Of a stretch of 56,106 bases of DNA, positions 28,424 to 36,288 are shown piece after piece. Below the pieces are notes generated by a model. That model was not told the DNA's origin and did not search any database. It saw only the letters and a list, made by a program, of their open reading frames with translations. The DNA comes from a virus: IMG/VR virus record IMGVR_UViG_3300030106_002316, positions 1-56,106 of that record. One strand, 5' to 3'. How positions within the stretch are numbered: position 1 is the stretch's first letter; each line of letters opens with the position of its first letter. The translations under genes and the position numbers were made by a program.

Positions 28424-28915
28424 TTAAGTTGCAGCAAATACACGCACGTTGGCGGTACTGCCTGATCCGTTATAACATTCAATGCGGTCTATTGTATCCG
28501 CAGTCCAGTTTGTTTCCCAAGTATCATTCTCTGCAAGATAATTGCTTTCATTAAAGCTTCCTGTTACATCGCCTCTGTTACGGCTTGAGTCGTCAGCAAG
28601 ACAAAAAGGAATACCTGCAGCAAGTTTAACCACCCAAGCATTTTCTAGATCACTTCCTGAAACTGTTCCACCCTCATTACACATAAGCTGAATCTCTACA
28701 ACCTGATCTGATTCAATCCACAAGAAGTCAAAGTCTGAAAGCATCGTGTCGTTCCATACTTCTGCTAAGCTTCCATTCGTAATGCTGTAACGCTTATCAA
28801 AATAATGCGTTATAGTTATGGAATCAGTCGCAGTCGTGCTTCCTCCTGTGATTGTGTGGGTATCATCATCAGGAATATCCACAGTGAAATGAGTGGTATA
28901 GCTTAAAGTAGCCAT
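28424..28915 (-). CDS. Putative virion decoration protein
   Basis: A 163-aa acidic, beta-rich protein (Thr/Ser/Asp-rich strands such as HFTVDIPDDDTHTITGG) with three cysteines. Composition and position close to the capsid gene suggest a head decoration or fibre-like surface protein. I do not recognise the family. Its start overlaps the end of the upstream oxygenase gene by one base. Confidence 0.65.
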   Translation of the reverse strand: MATLSYTTHFTVDIPDDDTHTITGGSTTATDSITITHYFDKRYSITNGSLAEVWNDTMLSDFDFLWIESDQVVEIQLMCNEGGTVSGSDLENAWVVKLAAGIPFCLADDSSRNRGDVTGSFNESNYLAENDTWETNWTADTIDRIECYNGSGSTANVRVFAAT

Positions 28916-29550
28916 TAGTTTTCCTCCATTTTAACGGAAACGTTCATACTAAAGGAACGCCTTTCTCCTTTGGTCTTAAACGGGTAAACCGTGTGCATAA
29001 GATACCGAGGGAATAAATAAAAATCTCCAACTTTAGGTTCAATAAGAAGAGTATGAGCATTAAAGTCTTGCGGTGTTCCATAAACAAACTCTATATGTCC
29101 TCTTGCACTTCTTGTTGTTTCTGATTCACTCTTAAACTCTTTCTCTATTCCTTTCGGAAGTTTTAGGTATCCTACTGAGGATAGAGAGCAGTATGTGTGA
29201 ATGTGTATTGGATTAAAGTCGTTCTCAAACTGTCTTACGTACCACGCTGTTCCAAGTTTGAATGGTCTTCCATCTTTGCTTTCTGTTACGTGCTTTACGT
29301 AAGCATCTACTAATGCTTCAAAGTAACCATCGTACTTTTTTCTTAGATTGTCAGGTACACGTAATTCGTGTTTTACTTTGCCAACTAAGTGTGGCGACCA
29401 ATCCAATTCTTTTACTCGTTTTTCGTCCTTTACTATCTTCTCAAGTTCCTCGTTATAATCATCCATAAGTTCTTGAGGAAGTTCCGACTTTACTATGAAT
29501 GGCCCGAAAGGACGAACAAGCATAAAAGGTATTTCTTGACCAGCTTTCAT
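28915..29550 (-). CDS. 2OG-Fe(II) oxygenase-like protein (PF13759-type)
   Basis: A 211-aa protein related to the phage-borne 2-oxoglutarate/Fe(II) oxygenases. Visible features are NPIHIH (His116, His118) followed by SSVGYL, then GDFYLFPRYLMHTV with His186, and ERRSFSMNV with Arg197/198 for 2-oxoglutarate binding. Such proteins would hydroxylate a protein or small-molecule substrate; in phages the substrate is unknown. It is directly upstream of a beta-rich virion protein and two bases from a second, unrelated oxygenase, so a capsid or tail substrate is an attractive inference. Confidence 0.85.
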   Translation of the reverse strand: MKAGQEIPFMLVRPFGPFIVKSELPQELMDDYNEELEKIVKDEKRVKELDWSPHLVGKVKHELRVPDNLRKKYDGYFEALVDAYVKHVTESKDGRPFKLGTAWYVRQFENDFNPIHIHTYCSLSSVGYLKLPKGIEKEFKSESETTRSARGHIEFVYGTPQDFNAHTLLIEPKVGDFYLFPRYLMHTVYPFKTKGERRSFSMNVSVKMEEN

Positions 29551-29551
29551 C

Positions 29552-30184
29552 CTATTTACCCCATTCTTTCTTAAGGTAGTTTTGTATAAGGACAGACTTT
29601 ACGAATATGCTGTTGCTGTCTTTGGATAGGTGCTGGTTTACCTCATATACATTCTTTAATATGAAGGATTGTTCGTAAGAAATATTTGAAGAAAACCATC
29701 CAAGTACATTTGTTCTCAAGCCTTTTGTTACTTCTTGTACCCCGTGTGTATAAGTTATGGGGAATATGGCAGCTTCTCCCGCCTTTAATTTTCGGCCTAT
29801 GGTTCCTACTTCAGTGTTAAAATATATTTCTCCACCTTCATAATCATCGTTTAGATTGATAGAAAAGCCGTAGTCAAAGTGTACATTGTTGGACTTAGGG
29901 TAGGCTTTGAAGTTATCAACATGAAGATTATAGTAATCTCCTTTTTTATATTGGTTGTAGTAGTTAACTGAGACTCTTGTTGGGCAGTACACGCTATCTA
30001 TGTAGTGAGCATCGTATATCTTGTTAATTATTATCTTACGAATGTCTTCAGGTACGCCTAATGATTCTTTATTCTTTTTTATGCCTTCTATTGGCTGTGA
30101 TTTAGCGCCATTTTTAAATGTATCTTTTGTAATACCGTCTAAACAAGTCTTAATTTCATCGTCAGTAAGTAATTTAATAAACAT
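29552..30184 (-). CDS. Prolyl-4-hydroxylase-type 2OG-Fe(II) dioxygenase
   Basis: A 210-aa PKHX/P4Hc-type dioxygenase. The metal triad is clear: HVD (His88, Asp90) and His147 in YTHGV, with Arg157 in KGLRTNVLGWF binding 2-oxoglutarate. The core strands FSINLNDDYEGGEIYF and AGEAAIFP are also typical. I chose the ATG at 30184 because AAAGGGG lies seven bases upstream; a start at 30253 would add 23 poorly conserved residues. Cyanophages carry relatives of this family. The substrate is unknown; the neighbourhood (capsid and decoration genes) suggests hydroxylation of a virion protein or of a host protein late in infection. Confidence 0.9.
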   Translation of the reverse strand: MFIKLLTDDEIKTCLDGITKDTFKNGAKSQPIEGIKKNKESLGVPEDIRKIIINKIYDAHYIDSVYCPTRVSVNYYNQYKKGDYYNLHVDNFKAYPKSNNVHFDYGFSINLNDDYEGGEIYFNTEVGTIGRKLKAGEAAIFPITYTHGVQEVTKGLRTNVLGWFSSNISYEQSFILKNVYEVNQHLSKDSNSIFVKSVLIQNYLKKEWGK

Positions 30185-30274
30185 GTTATATCCCCTTTCA
30201 TCAGGACAATTGAACAAAGCAAAGAAAGGTGTGGGATTTTTGCAGAACCCCACAAAACTGTTAGTTTGGTGTGA

Positions 30275-30751
30275 TTACGTACCAGAAGATACCGTAGCCG
30301 ACTCAGTTGGGTTTTTAGACACATCTGCCAACACAACATGAATACGGAAACGAAGTGCAGATTCACCAGTAGAGCCACCATCTAAGATGAGAGCGTCAAT
30401 AGTATCAGCACTTGTCAAGATACGAGCGTTAGAGCCAGATGCTCCAACAGCAGCTTCTAAGAATGGGGTGAAGCCAGCAGCGCAAGCAGAACCGTCTACA
30501 AAACAGTCTACGTCACCGCCAGTAACACCAACGTCCAAAGTGATCTGACCATTGCCTCGTGCTTCGAGAACTTCCAAGCACCCTGCAACAACCATTGTAT
30601 CCGCAGGAACGTCAATCAATTGAACAACGTCACCGCCAGTACCACCGTCAGCCGTATCCCATACAGGAGAAGTCATCACGTAAGGCACTGCAGCGTTAGC
30701 TGGATGTCCAGCAGTTCCACCACCAGTAGCCGTTCTATTATAAGTAGCCAT
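30275..30751 (-). CDS. Putative head decoration protein
   Basis: A 158-aa Gly/Ala/Thr/Val-rich, beta-strand-type protein immediately downstream of the major capsid gene (14 bases). Small beta-rich genes in this position usually encode capsid decoration or cement proteins. No known family is recognised. Codon use looks GC-richer than the neighbouring hypothetical genes, as for the capsid gene, which fits a highly expressed virion protein. Confidence 0.7.
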   Translation of the reverse strand: MATYNRTATGGGTAGHPANAAVPYVMTSPVWDTADGGTGGDVVQLIDVPADTMVVAGCLEVLEARGNGQITLDVGVTGGDVDCFVDGSACAAGFTPFLEAAVGASGSNARILTSADTIDALILDGGSTGESALRFRIHVVLADVSKNPTESATVSSGT

Positions 30752-30765
30752 GATTCATACCCTCC

Positions 30766-31737
30766 TTACGAGCCAAGATCAACAACACCAGAGAACACGC
30801 CCTTGAAGCCCGTTCCACTGCCACGAAGTACTTTACGTCCGAAAACGTGAAGACCACGAACAATGTCTGCGAAACTGTCAGGGTCACGAATAACTTCCGT
30901 TTTCGCAATATGAGAAGCTGTAGCGACAGCGCTCATGTGACCGAATAGGAAGATATGCTCACCAGCATTTGTTGAAGAGAATGTATGACTTGCTGCTGCA
31001 CCATCACCACCATTAACAATAGAGTTGGTTTGATACAGTTTAAAGCCATGTATGATACGATCAGTTACTTGGCCGTTCATTAGAGCAGAACCTGACTCTC
31101 CAGTAACACTAGAATCCATCAGCTTTGCTGCTGCTGCACGTAGTACTTCATAGAACTCAGGGTCGGCTACTAGCCAACGGTTTTCGTAAGCGACATCGTT
31201 CTCATCCATTACTTTAGCTGCAGCGCTAATAACGTTAGCGAGTTCGTCACCAGTACACGCAGAACCAGTACCTGTCCCAGTGATAGGAGAGGCATCAGTA
31301 CCTGTGTCGCCAGCACTTGTTGCAGCGTTGTCATAAATGTTTTTGAGAACGTTATAGTCGTATGCTTTCTTCAAGGTGTAAGCACCAGAAGATGTAGCAA
31401 GCGACTCAAAGTTAAGGTGAGAATGACGCTCTTCAATGTCATCTACCTTAAAGGCAAAGTAGTTGCCTTGATCCACAGTGAGTTGGATCTGGTCATCTGC
31501 CAAATCTTGTGTGTTCACTGTAGAACCGCGAGTATAAGAAGAAACCGTAATGGTTGGTTCCTTGATGATATTCACGGTATCACCAAAGTTCTCAATTTCC
31601 CCAGTGTAATCGGTGTTGGTTATTGCTTCCGCTACCGAAGCTCTGCGAAAGAACTTGAGAACCTTTTGGCTGTAGATTACAGGTACGAAATTACCACTAG
31701 GTAGGTTTTCGTAACCTGCTGCAGTTGCATAAGCCAT
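30766..31737 (-). CDS. Major capsid protein
   Basis: A 323-aa protein with HK97-fold-type features: a polar N-terminus, an E-loop-like segment (YTGEIENFGDTVNI, KEPTITVSSYTRG), a spine helix region (DELANVISAAAKVMDENDV, then RWLVADPEFYEVLRAAA) and C-terminal FGRKVLRGSG. The gene lies between a scaffold gene and a decoration gene, and its codon use suggests high expression. I recall this type of capsid protein from HMO-2011-like marine podoviruses. No protease gene is seen nearby. Confidence 0.88.
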   Translation of the reverse strand: MAYATAAGYENLPSGNFVPVIYSQKVLKFFRRASVAEAITNTDYTGEIENFGDTVNIIKEPTITVSSYTRGSTVNTQDLADDQIQLTVDQGNYFAFKVDDIEERHSHLNFESLATSSGAYTLKKAYDYNVLKNIYDNAATSAGDTGTDASPITGTGTGSACTGDELANVISAAAKVMDENDVAYENRWLVADPEFYEVLRAAAAKLMDSSVTGESGSALMNGQVTDRIIHGFKLYQTNSIVNGGDGAAASHTFSSTNAGEHIFLFGHMSAVATASHIAKTEVIRDPDSFADIVRGLHVFGRKVLRGSGTGFKGVFSGVVDLGS

Positions 31738-31774
31738 AAGCTTAATCCTTTTCTACATCAAGGTTATTATTTAA

Positions 31775-32668
31775 CTAAAGAGAGTTCACCACTCTTCCCT
31801 CTTTTGCTGCTTTGTCGATGTCTTTTTCGACTTTTGCAAACTCGTGAGGTTTAAGTTTTGAAATCTCAGCAACAGTCCAAATCTTAGTATCGTCTTGAAG
31901 GTCGTCAAGGTAACGCCGTTGTTTAGTCTTTGTTACAGCTTCAGCAGCCTTCTTAGGCGCAGGTTTGGATTGTCGGTTCGACCTCGTTTTGGAAACGTTG
32001 CCAGTGTCTGCTTTGAATAAATCAATAACTCTCGCAGCCCATTTCGTATCAGTATTGTTTTTATATATCCCGTCAGATATATTAGTTGGTTGTGAATCAA
32101 GCCAATCAAGAAATCCTTGGTCTTCTTTCAAGTTAACAAAATCAGGATGCAAGCTTATAAGTTCTTGCTCTGCAGTCTGAATGATTGCTTCCTGTTCTTT
32201 TTGTTTTAACTCTTCAAGTCGTCCTTCAACTTCTTTGACTCTATCACTTGCTTTAAGAGATGAGATAGTTTCTACTACGTCATAAACATCTGGATACTTA
32301 GTGCGGAACTCTTCAAGTTCTTCTTCACTCTTCGGTAGCTCTGGTATGCCTTTCGACTTTTCTGCCATAGCTACTTCAGCCTGAAGAAGCTCTTGTTGTT
32401 GCTTCCACTCATTAAGTTTAGTATCATAGTGTTTCTTTAAGTCTGAGTATCGCTTCTTGTAATCATGCGAATCAGCCTCGTTTGTAGCATTCTTATCTAC
32501 AAGACCTTGTTTCTTACGCTTTGGAGTAGCCATATCTACGGGGTCTTCCACGTTATCCTCAAAGTCATCCTCTTCTAAGCTTCGCCTATACTGATTTTGG
32601 TATGGGGTAGGCTCAAGTTCTTCAGTATCCTCTACATCTACAGTTTCAGTTTCATTACGGACAGTCAT
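31775..32668 (-). CDS. Scaffolding protein
   Basis: A 297-aa highly charged protein directly upstream of the capsid gene. It has an acidic N-terminus (about 1-45), a Lys/Glu/Gln coiled coil (about 65-175), a small conserved-looking region (HPDFVNLKEDQGFLDWLDSQ) and a basic C-terminal part, which in podovirus scaffolds binds the coat. Size, charge pattern and position are all typical. It is separated from the upstream lysozyme gene by a 141-bp gap that contains a strong hairpin. Confidence 0.85.
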   Translation of the reverse strand: MTVRNETETVDVEDTEELEPTPYQNQYRRSLEEDDFEDNVEDPVDMATPKRKKQGLVDKNATNEADSHDYKKRYSDLKKHYDTKLNEWKQQQELLQAEVAMAEKSKGIPELPKSEEELEEFRTKYPDVYDVVETISSLKASDRVKEVEGRLEELKQKEQEAIIQTAEQELISLHPDFVNLKEDQGFLDWLDSQPTNISDGIYKNNTDTKWAARVIDLFKADTGNVSKTRSNRQSKPAPKKAAEAVTKTKQRRYLDDLQDDTKIWTVAEISKLKPHEFAKVEKDIDKAAKEGRVVNSL

Positions 32669-32768
32669 TTTTTACCTCTCTTTCTTGGGGCCACACGGAA
32701 CCTAAAAGAGCTAAATAGTAATGTCCAGCAAGTTAATGGTAACATATGGGTAGCCAACGGTAGGTTAG

Positions 32769-32808
32769 CAATGGGGCCGATAACACCATGTTAGTCGGGT
32801 AGCCATTG
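32769..32808 (-). promoter_or_regulatory. Intergenic hairpin before scaffold and capsid genes
   Basis: A two-part hairpin: CAATGG/CCATTG (32769-32774 with 32803-32808), an internal loop, then CCGATAAC paired to GTTA-g-TCGG with one bulged G and a five-base loop. It lies immediately after the lysozyme stop in the leftward transcript and about 100 bases before the scaffold start. There is no T-run, so it is more likely an mRNA-processing or stability element than an intrinsic terminator. The rest of the gap also contains repeated GGGTAGCCA. Confidence 0.5.
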
Positions 32809-32809
32809 A

Positions 32810-33292
32810 TTAAAAGAACATCTTTGCAAATTCTTCATTGCGATGTTCTAATTCTCTTAATTCGCCAGAACCAGTACGGTAATAGCGTTTGTATTCTTGG
32901 TGCATGACTTCAGTATCGCCATCAATGACAGCATTCACAAACTTAGGGAACTTTCGTAGACCATTCGATCCTAAGTTAAATACAAAGTCTGTAAACATTT
33001 CCTTGCAGTCTTGACTTAATGCCTCAAAGTTATCGCTGCCAAATTCTGATACAACATTGATTGCGCCTTCGGCTGCAATTTGCAAGTCTGATATAAGTAA
33101 GTTTTCTGCGTCACTGTCTGATATGCCGACTTTCATCCAAGTCTCATCATTCTTCAGTTTGTGACCATAAGCAATTGTGTCGTTACCGCCTTCAGGGGAT
33201 GGATGAGGAAACCAAGTCTCTCCATCAAATCCTACCTTCCCGCCGTTTTCCACAAGCTTCACGTATTCTATAAACTCTCCGCGCATTAACAT
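32810..33292 (-). CDS. GH24-type lysozyme (endolysin)
   Basis: A 160-aa muramidase related to T4 lysozyme. The N-terminal block LVENGGKVGFDGETWF (catalytic-type Glu15), then NDTIAYGHKL, matches the E-x8-D/C-x5-T/S-x-GYG-H pattern of GH24; FTDFVFNLGSNGLRKF matches the conserved helix with Asn. It cleaves peptidoglycan at lysis once the holin (5899-6321) opens the membrane. No signal peptide is seen. ATGs at 33292 and 33286 are both possible. It begins immediately after the SleB-domain protein ends. Confidence 0.82.
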   Translation of the reverse strand: MLMRGEFIEYVKLVENGGKVGFDGETWFPHPSPEGGNDTIAYGHKLKNDETWMKVGISDSDAENLLISDLQIAAEGAINVVSEFGSDNFEALSQDCKEMFTDFVFNLGSNGLRKFPKFVNAVIDGDTEVMHQEYKRYYRTGSGELRELEHRNEEFAKMFF

Positions 33293-33293
33293 T

Positions 33294-36065
33294 TTAAGCT
33301 GCTGTATCCCCTACTTTTTCAACAAACCCGCCTTGATGATAGAAATGGTGTTTACCTATTACTGTCTTTCTTTCCATTCCTCTAAGATGTTTTGGACGTT
33401 CTACTACTTCTGGATTATAGTAGTACAACGCACCATTTGTTATGTCGTCTATTTCATTATTCATTATCGCTCTGGCATCTTCCACCGCATCACGATAAGC
33501 GTTATCTTTTATAGAAACATTCATAAACTTAGCAAAATTCTTTTGGTGTTTTTCATCTTTAGTATTCCCTAACTCAAAACCTTTCAAAGCACTAAATGCG
33601 TTAGGATGTAAAATTACACTTCTAAAAGGATCGTTAGGAAATCTGTTTATTCCGAATTGAGGATCTTTAGAGTTAACTCTGTTCCTTATTACGTGCATTA
33701 CAGCTTGCATTCCTGCTCTATTTTCGCTTCGAGCCTCTCCTAATGCCGTTAAAGCCATAAGTTTCTCTATCTCTAATGTTTTTAACCTATTAAAGTTATC
33801 TTGGTCTTCCTTTCTAATTGTGCTATATTTTTGTCCTTTATGAATAAAAGATCTTTCACCTGCGTCAGAAGCCGTTTTGAATGCTTGATTAAATGAAGCA
33901 TCTGCAATTTGTGTTTCTCGGGGTTCAGGAGTCTGTACAGCAGATGTTTCCATTTGAGTTTGTGGAAGTGGTTCTTCTTGAACATTTTCTTCCTCCTCGA
34001 TAGGTGTCTCTACATTTCCTCCAAGTGCAAATCCTTGTGGTGCAGCAAATCCTTGTTGTACTACTTTACCTGTAGGATCGACCATTGGTGGTTGCTGGCT
34101 TTTTTGTCTCGCTTGTTCCAGAGCTTGTACTTGGTTGTAAGCTGATTGAGTAGGTTGTGACGTATCACTTGTTAAAGCTTGTTCTGCTGATTTTAAAGCT
34201 TTAACAGGATCATCAACAAAACCCCCTGTCTGCATCATTGGCGTTTGAGGGGCTGGTTGTGCATCTGCAACCATCTGTGGTTGTGGCGTTGGCTCTGGTG
34301 CAGCTTCCATAGGCTGTTGCTCTTTCATAGAAGGCTGTTTTTCTTCTTCCAAGCGTTTACGTAATGCAAGTCCTTCGTTACGAATCTTGTCAAGATACTT
34401 TTTGCCACCGCCAAAGTAAGGAACAAGACCTTTAGGAATGTGGTATTCGTAATTGCTTATTTTAATTGGAACATCGTCACTCGGATCAAGGTCTGTACCT
34501 TTCAAGTTAACGTTGTTCTTTATAGCAAGCTGTATAGCTTCTTTCGCGTAGCGGTTAAGCTGCTTTAAACCTACTTGTAAGACAGTCTCATATGGGAGGA
34601 TGTAATCACCTTCATCTGCTTCACGGGGTATGTCATCTTTCACTGATTGTTGACCGCCTTCTTGTGGAGGAGCAGCTTGCTCGTTGACCATGCCAAGGTT
34701 TGTCATCTCTGCTTCTTGACCTTCTTGAGGCATCTGTGGCATCTGTGGTGCTTCGCCACCTTCTTGCATTGCTATTTGACCACCTGATTCGTAGAAACTT
34801 CCTATATCTCCAGCACCAAGATCTTCTCCAAAACCACCTCCTGCAGAAGGATCTACTGAATCTTCACCGCCATCCTCTCCACCTTGTGTGGTTTCTACTG
34901 TGGGTTGTTCAGCTATCTTTTTTGCCAATGCCCTCTGTAGATCAGGAGAAATTGTTCTGATGCTAATTATCTCTTGAGCTAGTTTACGTCCTGCCTTTCC
35001 TGAATTTATAAGATCTAAAAAGTCCTGCTTTAAACCACCATGATGAACTTTTCCTCCTGCTGAGATAAAATCTCCTTTCTCCCATCGACCACCTTCATCC
35101 TTATTATGTTGGTATCCTGGAGTAAAACTTCCTCGAAGACCACCACCTCCAAAATCAAGACCTGTCCAGCTTTCAACCCTTTTTAAACCTTTTGTAAAAA
35201 TACTGTCATTTATACTCTTTTGTTCTGCATCACGGTACATTTTGTCATTGTCAGAGTACCAATATACGCCAGTGTTAGAGGCATATCTTGTTACAAAATC
35301 AGTCGAATCTTTCGGTAAGTCGGCATAATATTGCCCTTTCTCATTGACAGCGTTCCCGTTTATATCCATTCTGTCAATACCTGCCTGATAAGCTGAAGCT
35401 TGAGCCTCATTCATCTGTCCATTATCTATCATCTCTTGTATTTGATCCGAAGTAAATGTTCCAAAATCATAATAAGGATTTCCTTTGCTTTCTTCTGAAG
35501 AAGGATCAGACCCACCAAAAGCTCCCTCTAGAATTGTTGCCATTGGAGAAGCCATCATTTTTAATACATTTGTAATACCGTAATTTGGATCAATAGCAGG
35601 ATCTAAGTTCTCTAGACCCATCTGCTCCATATCAAGACTTGTCCATTCTTGCTCCTGTTTTTGTGGAGCAGACAGGGGAGCAACGACAGGTGCTGGTGCT
35701 GCAGATTGTTGTCCTGTCGTAGTGGCAGAATCCTGTTTTGTTCCTTGAGCAACGCCCATACGTCCTTGAAAAGACCCGAAAGGCGATGATGTAAATGTTG
35801 CAAGACCTTGTGGCAACAATCCTGACTTGACCCCTGTTCTATAAAAAGATTGTGCTGTTACACCTTTTGGTACGTCTGGTAAAAGCTCGTTTTTACCTAG
35901 TCCTGTGTTTTCTGCCATCTTTTGAACAACTTCAGGCCACGATAATTTCTTTTTACCTCCTGCTGTTACACCTACTGGAGCCACTGTTCCAGGAGATATC
36001 GTTGTACCTGTGTCTGTCTCAAGAGCATCTTCAAATTGTTGGGCTATTTCCTCTAATGTCGCCAT
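33294..36065 (-). CDS. Virion protein with C-terminal SleB-type cell-wall hydrolase
   Basis: A 923-aa protein. The C-terminus (about 763-905; ALTALGEARSENRAGMQAVM, then VIRNRV, then ITNGALYYYNP) is a SleB/Hydrolase_2 domain with the expected catalytic-type Glu in GEAR. The long N-terminal part is Gln/Pro/Gly-rich and disordered-looking, with inserts YESGGQIAMQEGG, MMQTGGFV, FALGGNV and YHQGGFV. It probably is a virion-associated lysin that opens the cell wall during DNA entry. It lies between portal and lysozyme genes. Confidence 0.82.
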   Translation of the reverse strand: MATLEEIAQQFEDALETDTGTTISPGTVAPVGVTAGGKKKLSWPEVVQKMAENTGLGKNELLPDVPKGVTAQSFYRTGVKSGLLPQGLATFTSSPFGSFQGRMGVAQGTKQDSATTTGQQSAAPAPVVAPLSAPQKQEQEWTSLDMEQMGLENLDPAIDPNYGITNVLKMMASPMATILEGAFGGSDPSSEESKGNPYYDFGTFTSDQIQEMIDNGQMNEAQASAYQAGIDRMDINGNAVNEKGQYYADLPKDSTDFVTRYASNTGVYWYSDNDKMYRDAEQKSINDSIFTKGLKRVESWTGLDFGGGGLRGSFTPGYQHNKDEGGRWEKGDFISAGGKVHHGGLKQDFLDLINSGKAGRKLAQEIISIRTISPDLQRALAKKIAEQPTVETTQGGEDGGEDSVDPSAGGGFGEDLGAGDIGSFYESGGQIAMQEGGEAPQMPQMPQEGQEAEMTNLGMVNEQAAPPQEGGQQSVKDDIPREADEGDYILPYETVLQVGLKQLNRYAKEAIQLAIKNNVNLKGTDLDPSDDVPIKISNYEYHIPKGLVPYFGGGKKYLDKIRNEGLALRKRLEEEKQPSMKEQQPMEAAPEPTPQPQMVADAQPAPQTPMMQTGGFVDDPVKALKSAEQALTSDTSQPTQSAYNQVQALEQARQKSQQPPMVDPTGKVVQQGFAAPQGFALGGNVETPIEEEENVQEEPLPQTQMETSAVQTPEPRETQIADASFNQAFKTASDAGERSFIHKGQKYSTIRKEDQDNFNRLKTLEIEKLMALTALGEARSENRAGMQAVMHVIRNRVNSKDPQFGINRFPNDPFRSVILHPNAFSALKGFELGNTKDEKHQKNFAKFMNVSIKDNAYRDAVEDARAIMNNEIDDITNGALYYYNPEVVERPKHLRGMERKTVIGKHHFYHQGGFVEKVGDTAA

Positions 36066-36288
36066 CTTTTTGTGCCTTTATTGTATCTCTTGTTGAATCT
36101 TGTAATTTAATTAAGGTTTCCAGTAAAACCAGCTTCCCCTGCAGTCGGCGCACCTCCAACTCCGATTCCTCCACCATCAACCGATGGCGGTTTAGTTGGA
36201 TTAATTGGTTCAGGTACTCCTTTAGCCCCTCCCATACCTCCTGATTGTTGGCTAGGGGCAGTAGCATCTTCGCTTGTTCCTTGTTCAT
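36031..36288 (-). CDS. Overprinted coiled-coil protein at the portal 3' end
   Basis: An 85-aa protein in a different frame from the portal gene, overlapping its last 182 bases and the first 35 bases of the SleB-domain gene, so it fills the gap between them exactly. The sequence reads as a genuine protein (LLPLANNQEVWEGLKEYL, then VRRLQGKLVLLETLIKLQD), an amphipathic helical hairpin like small proteins I recall next to portal genes in other phages. The portal region it overlaps is Gly/Pro-rich low-complexity tail, which tolerates overprinting. An AAGGG lies ten bases before the ATG. Confidence 0.62.
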   Translation of the reverse strand: MNKEQAKMLLPLANNQEVWEGLKEYLNQLIQLNRHRLMVEESELEVRRLQGKLVLLETLIKLQDSTRDTIKAQKDGDIRGNSPTI

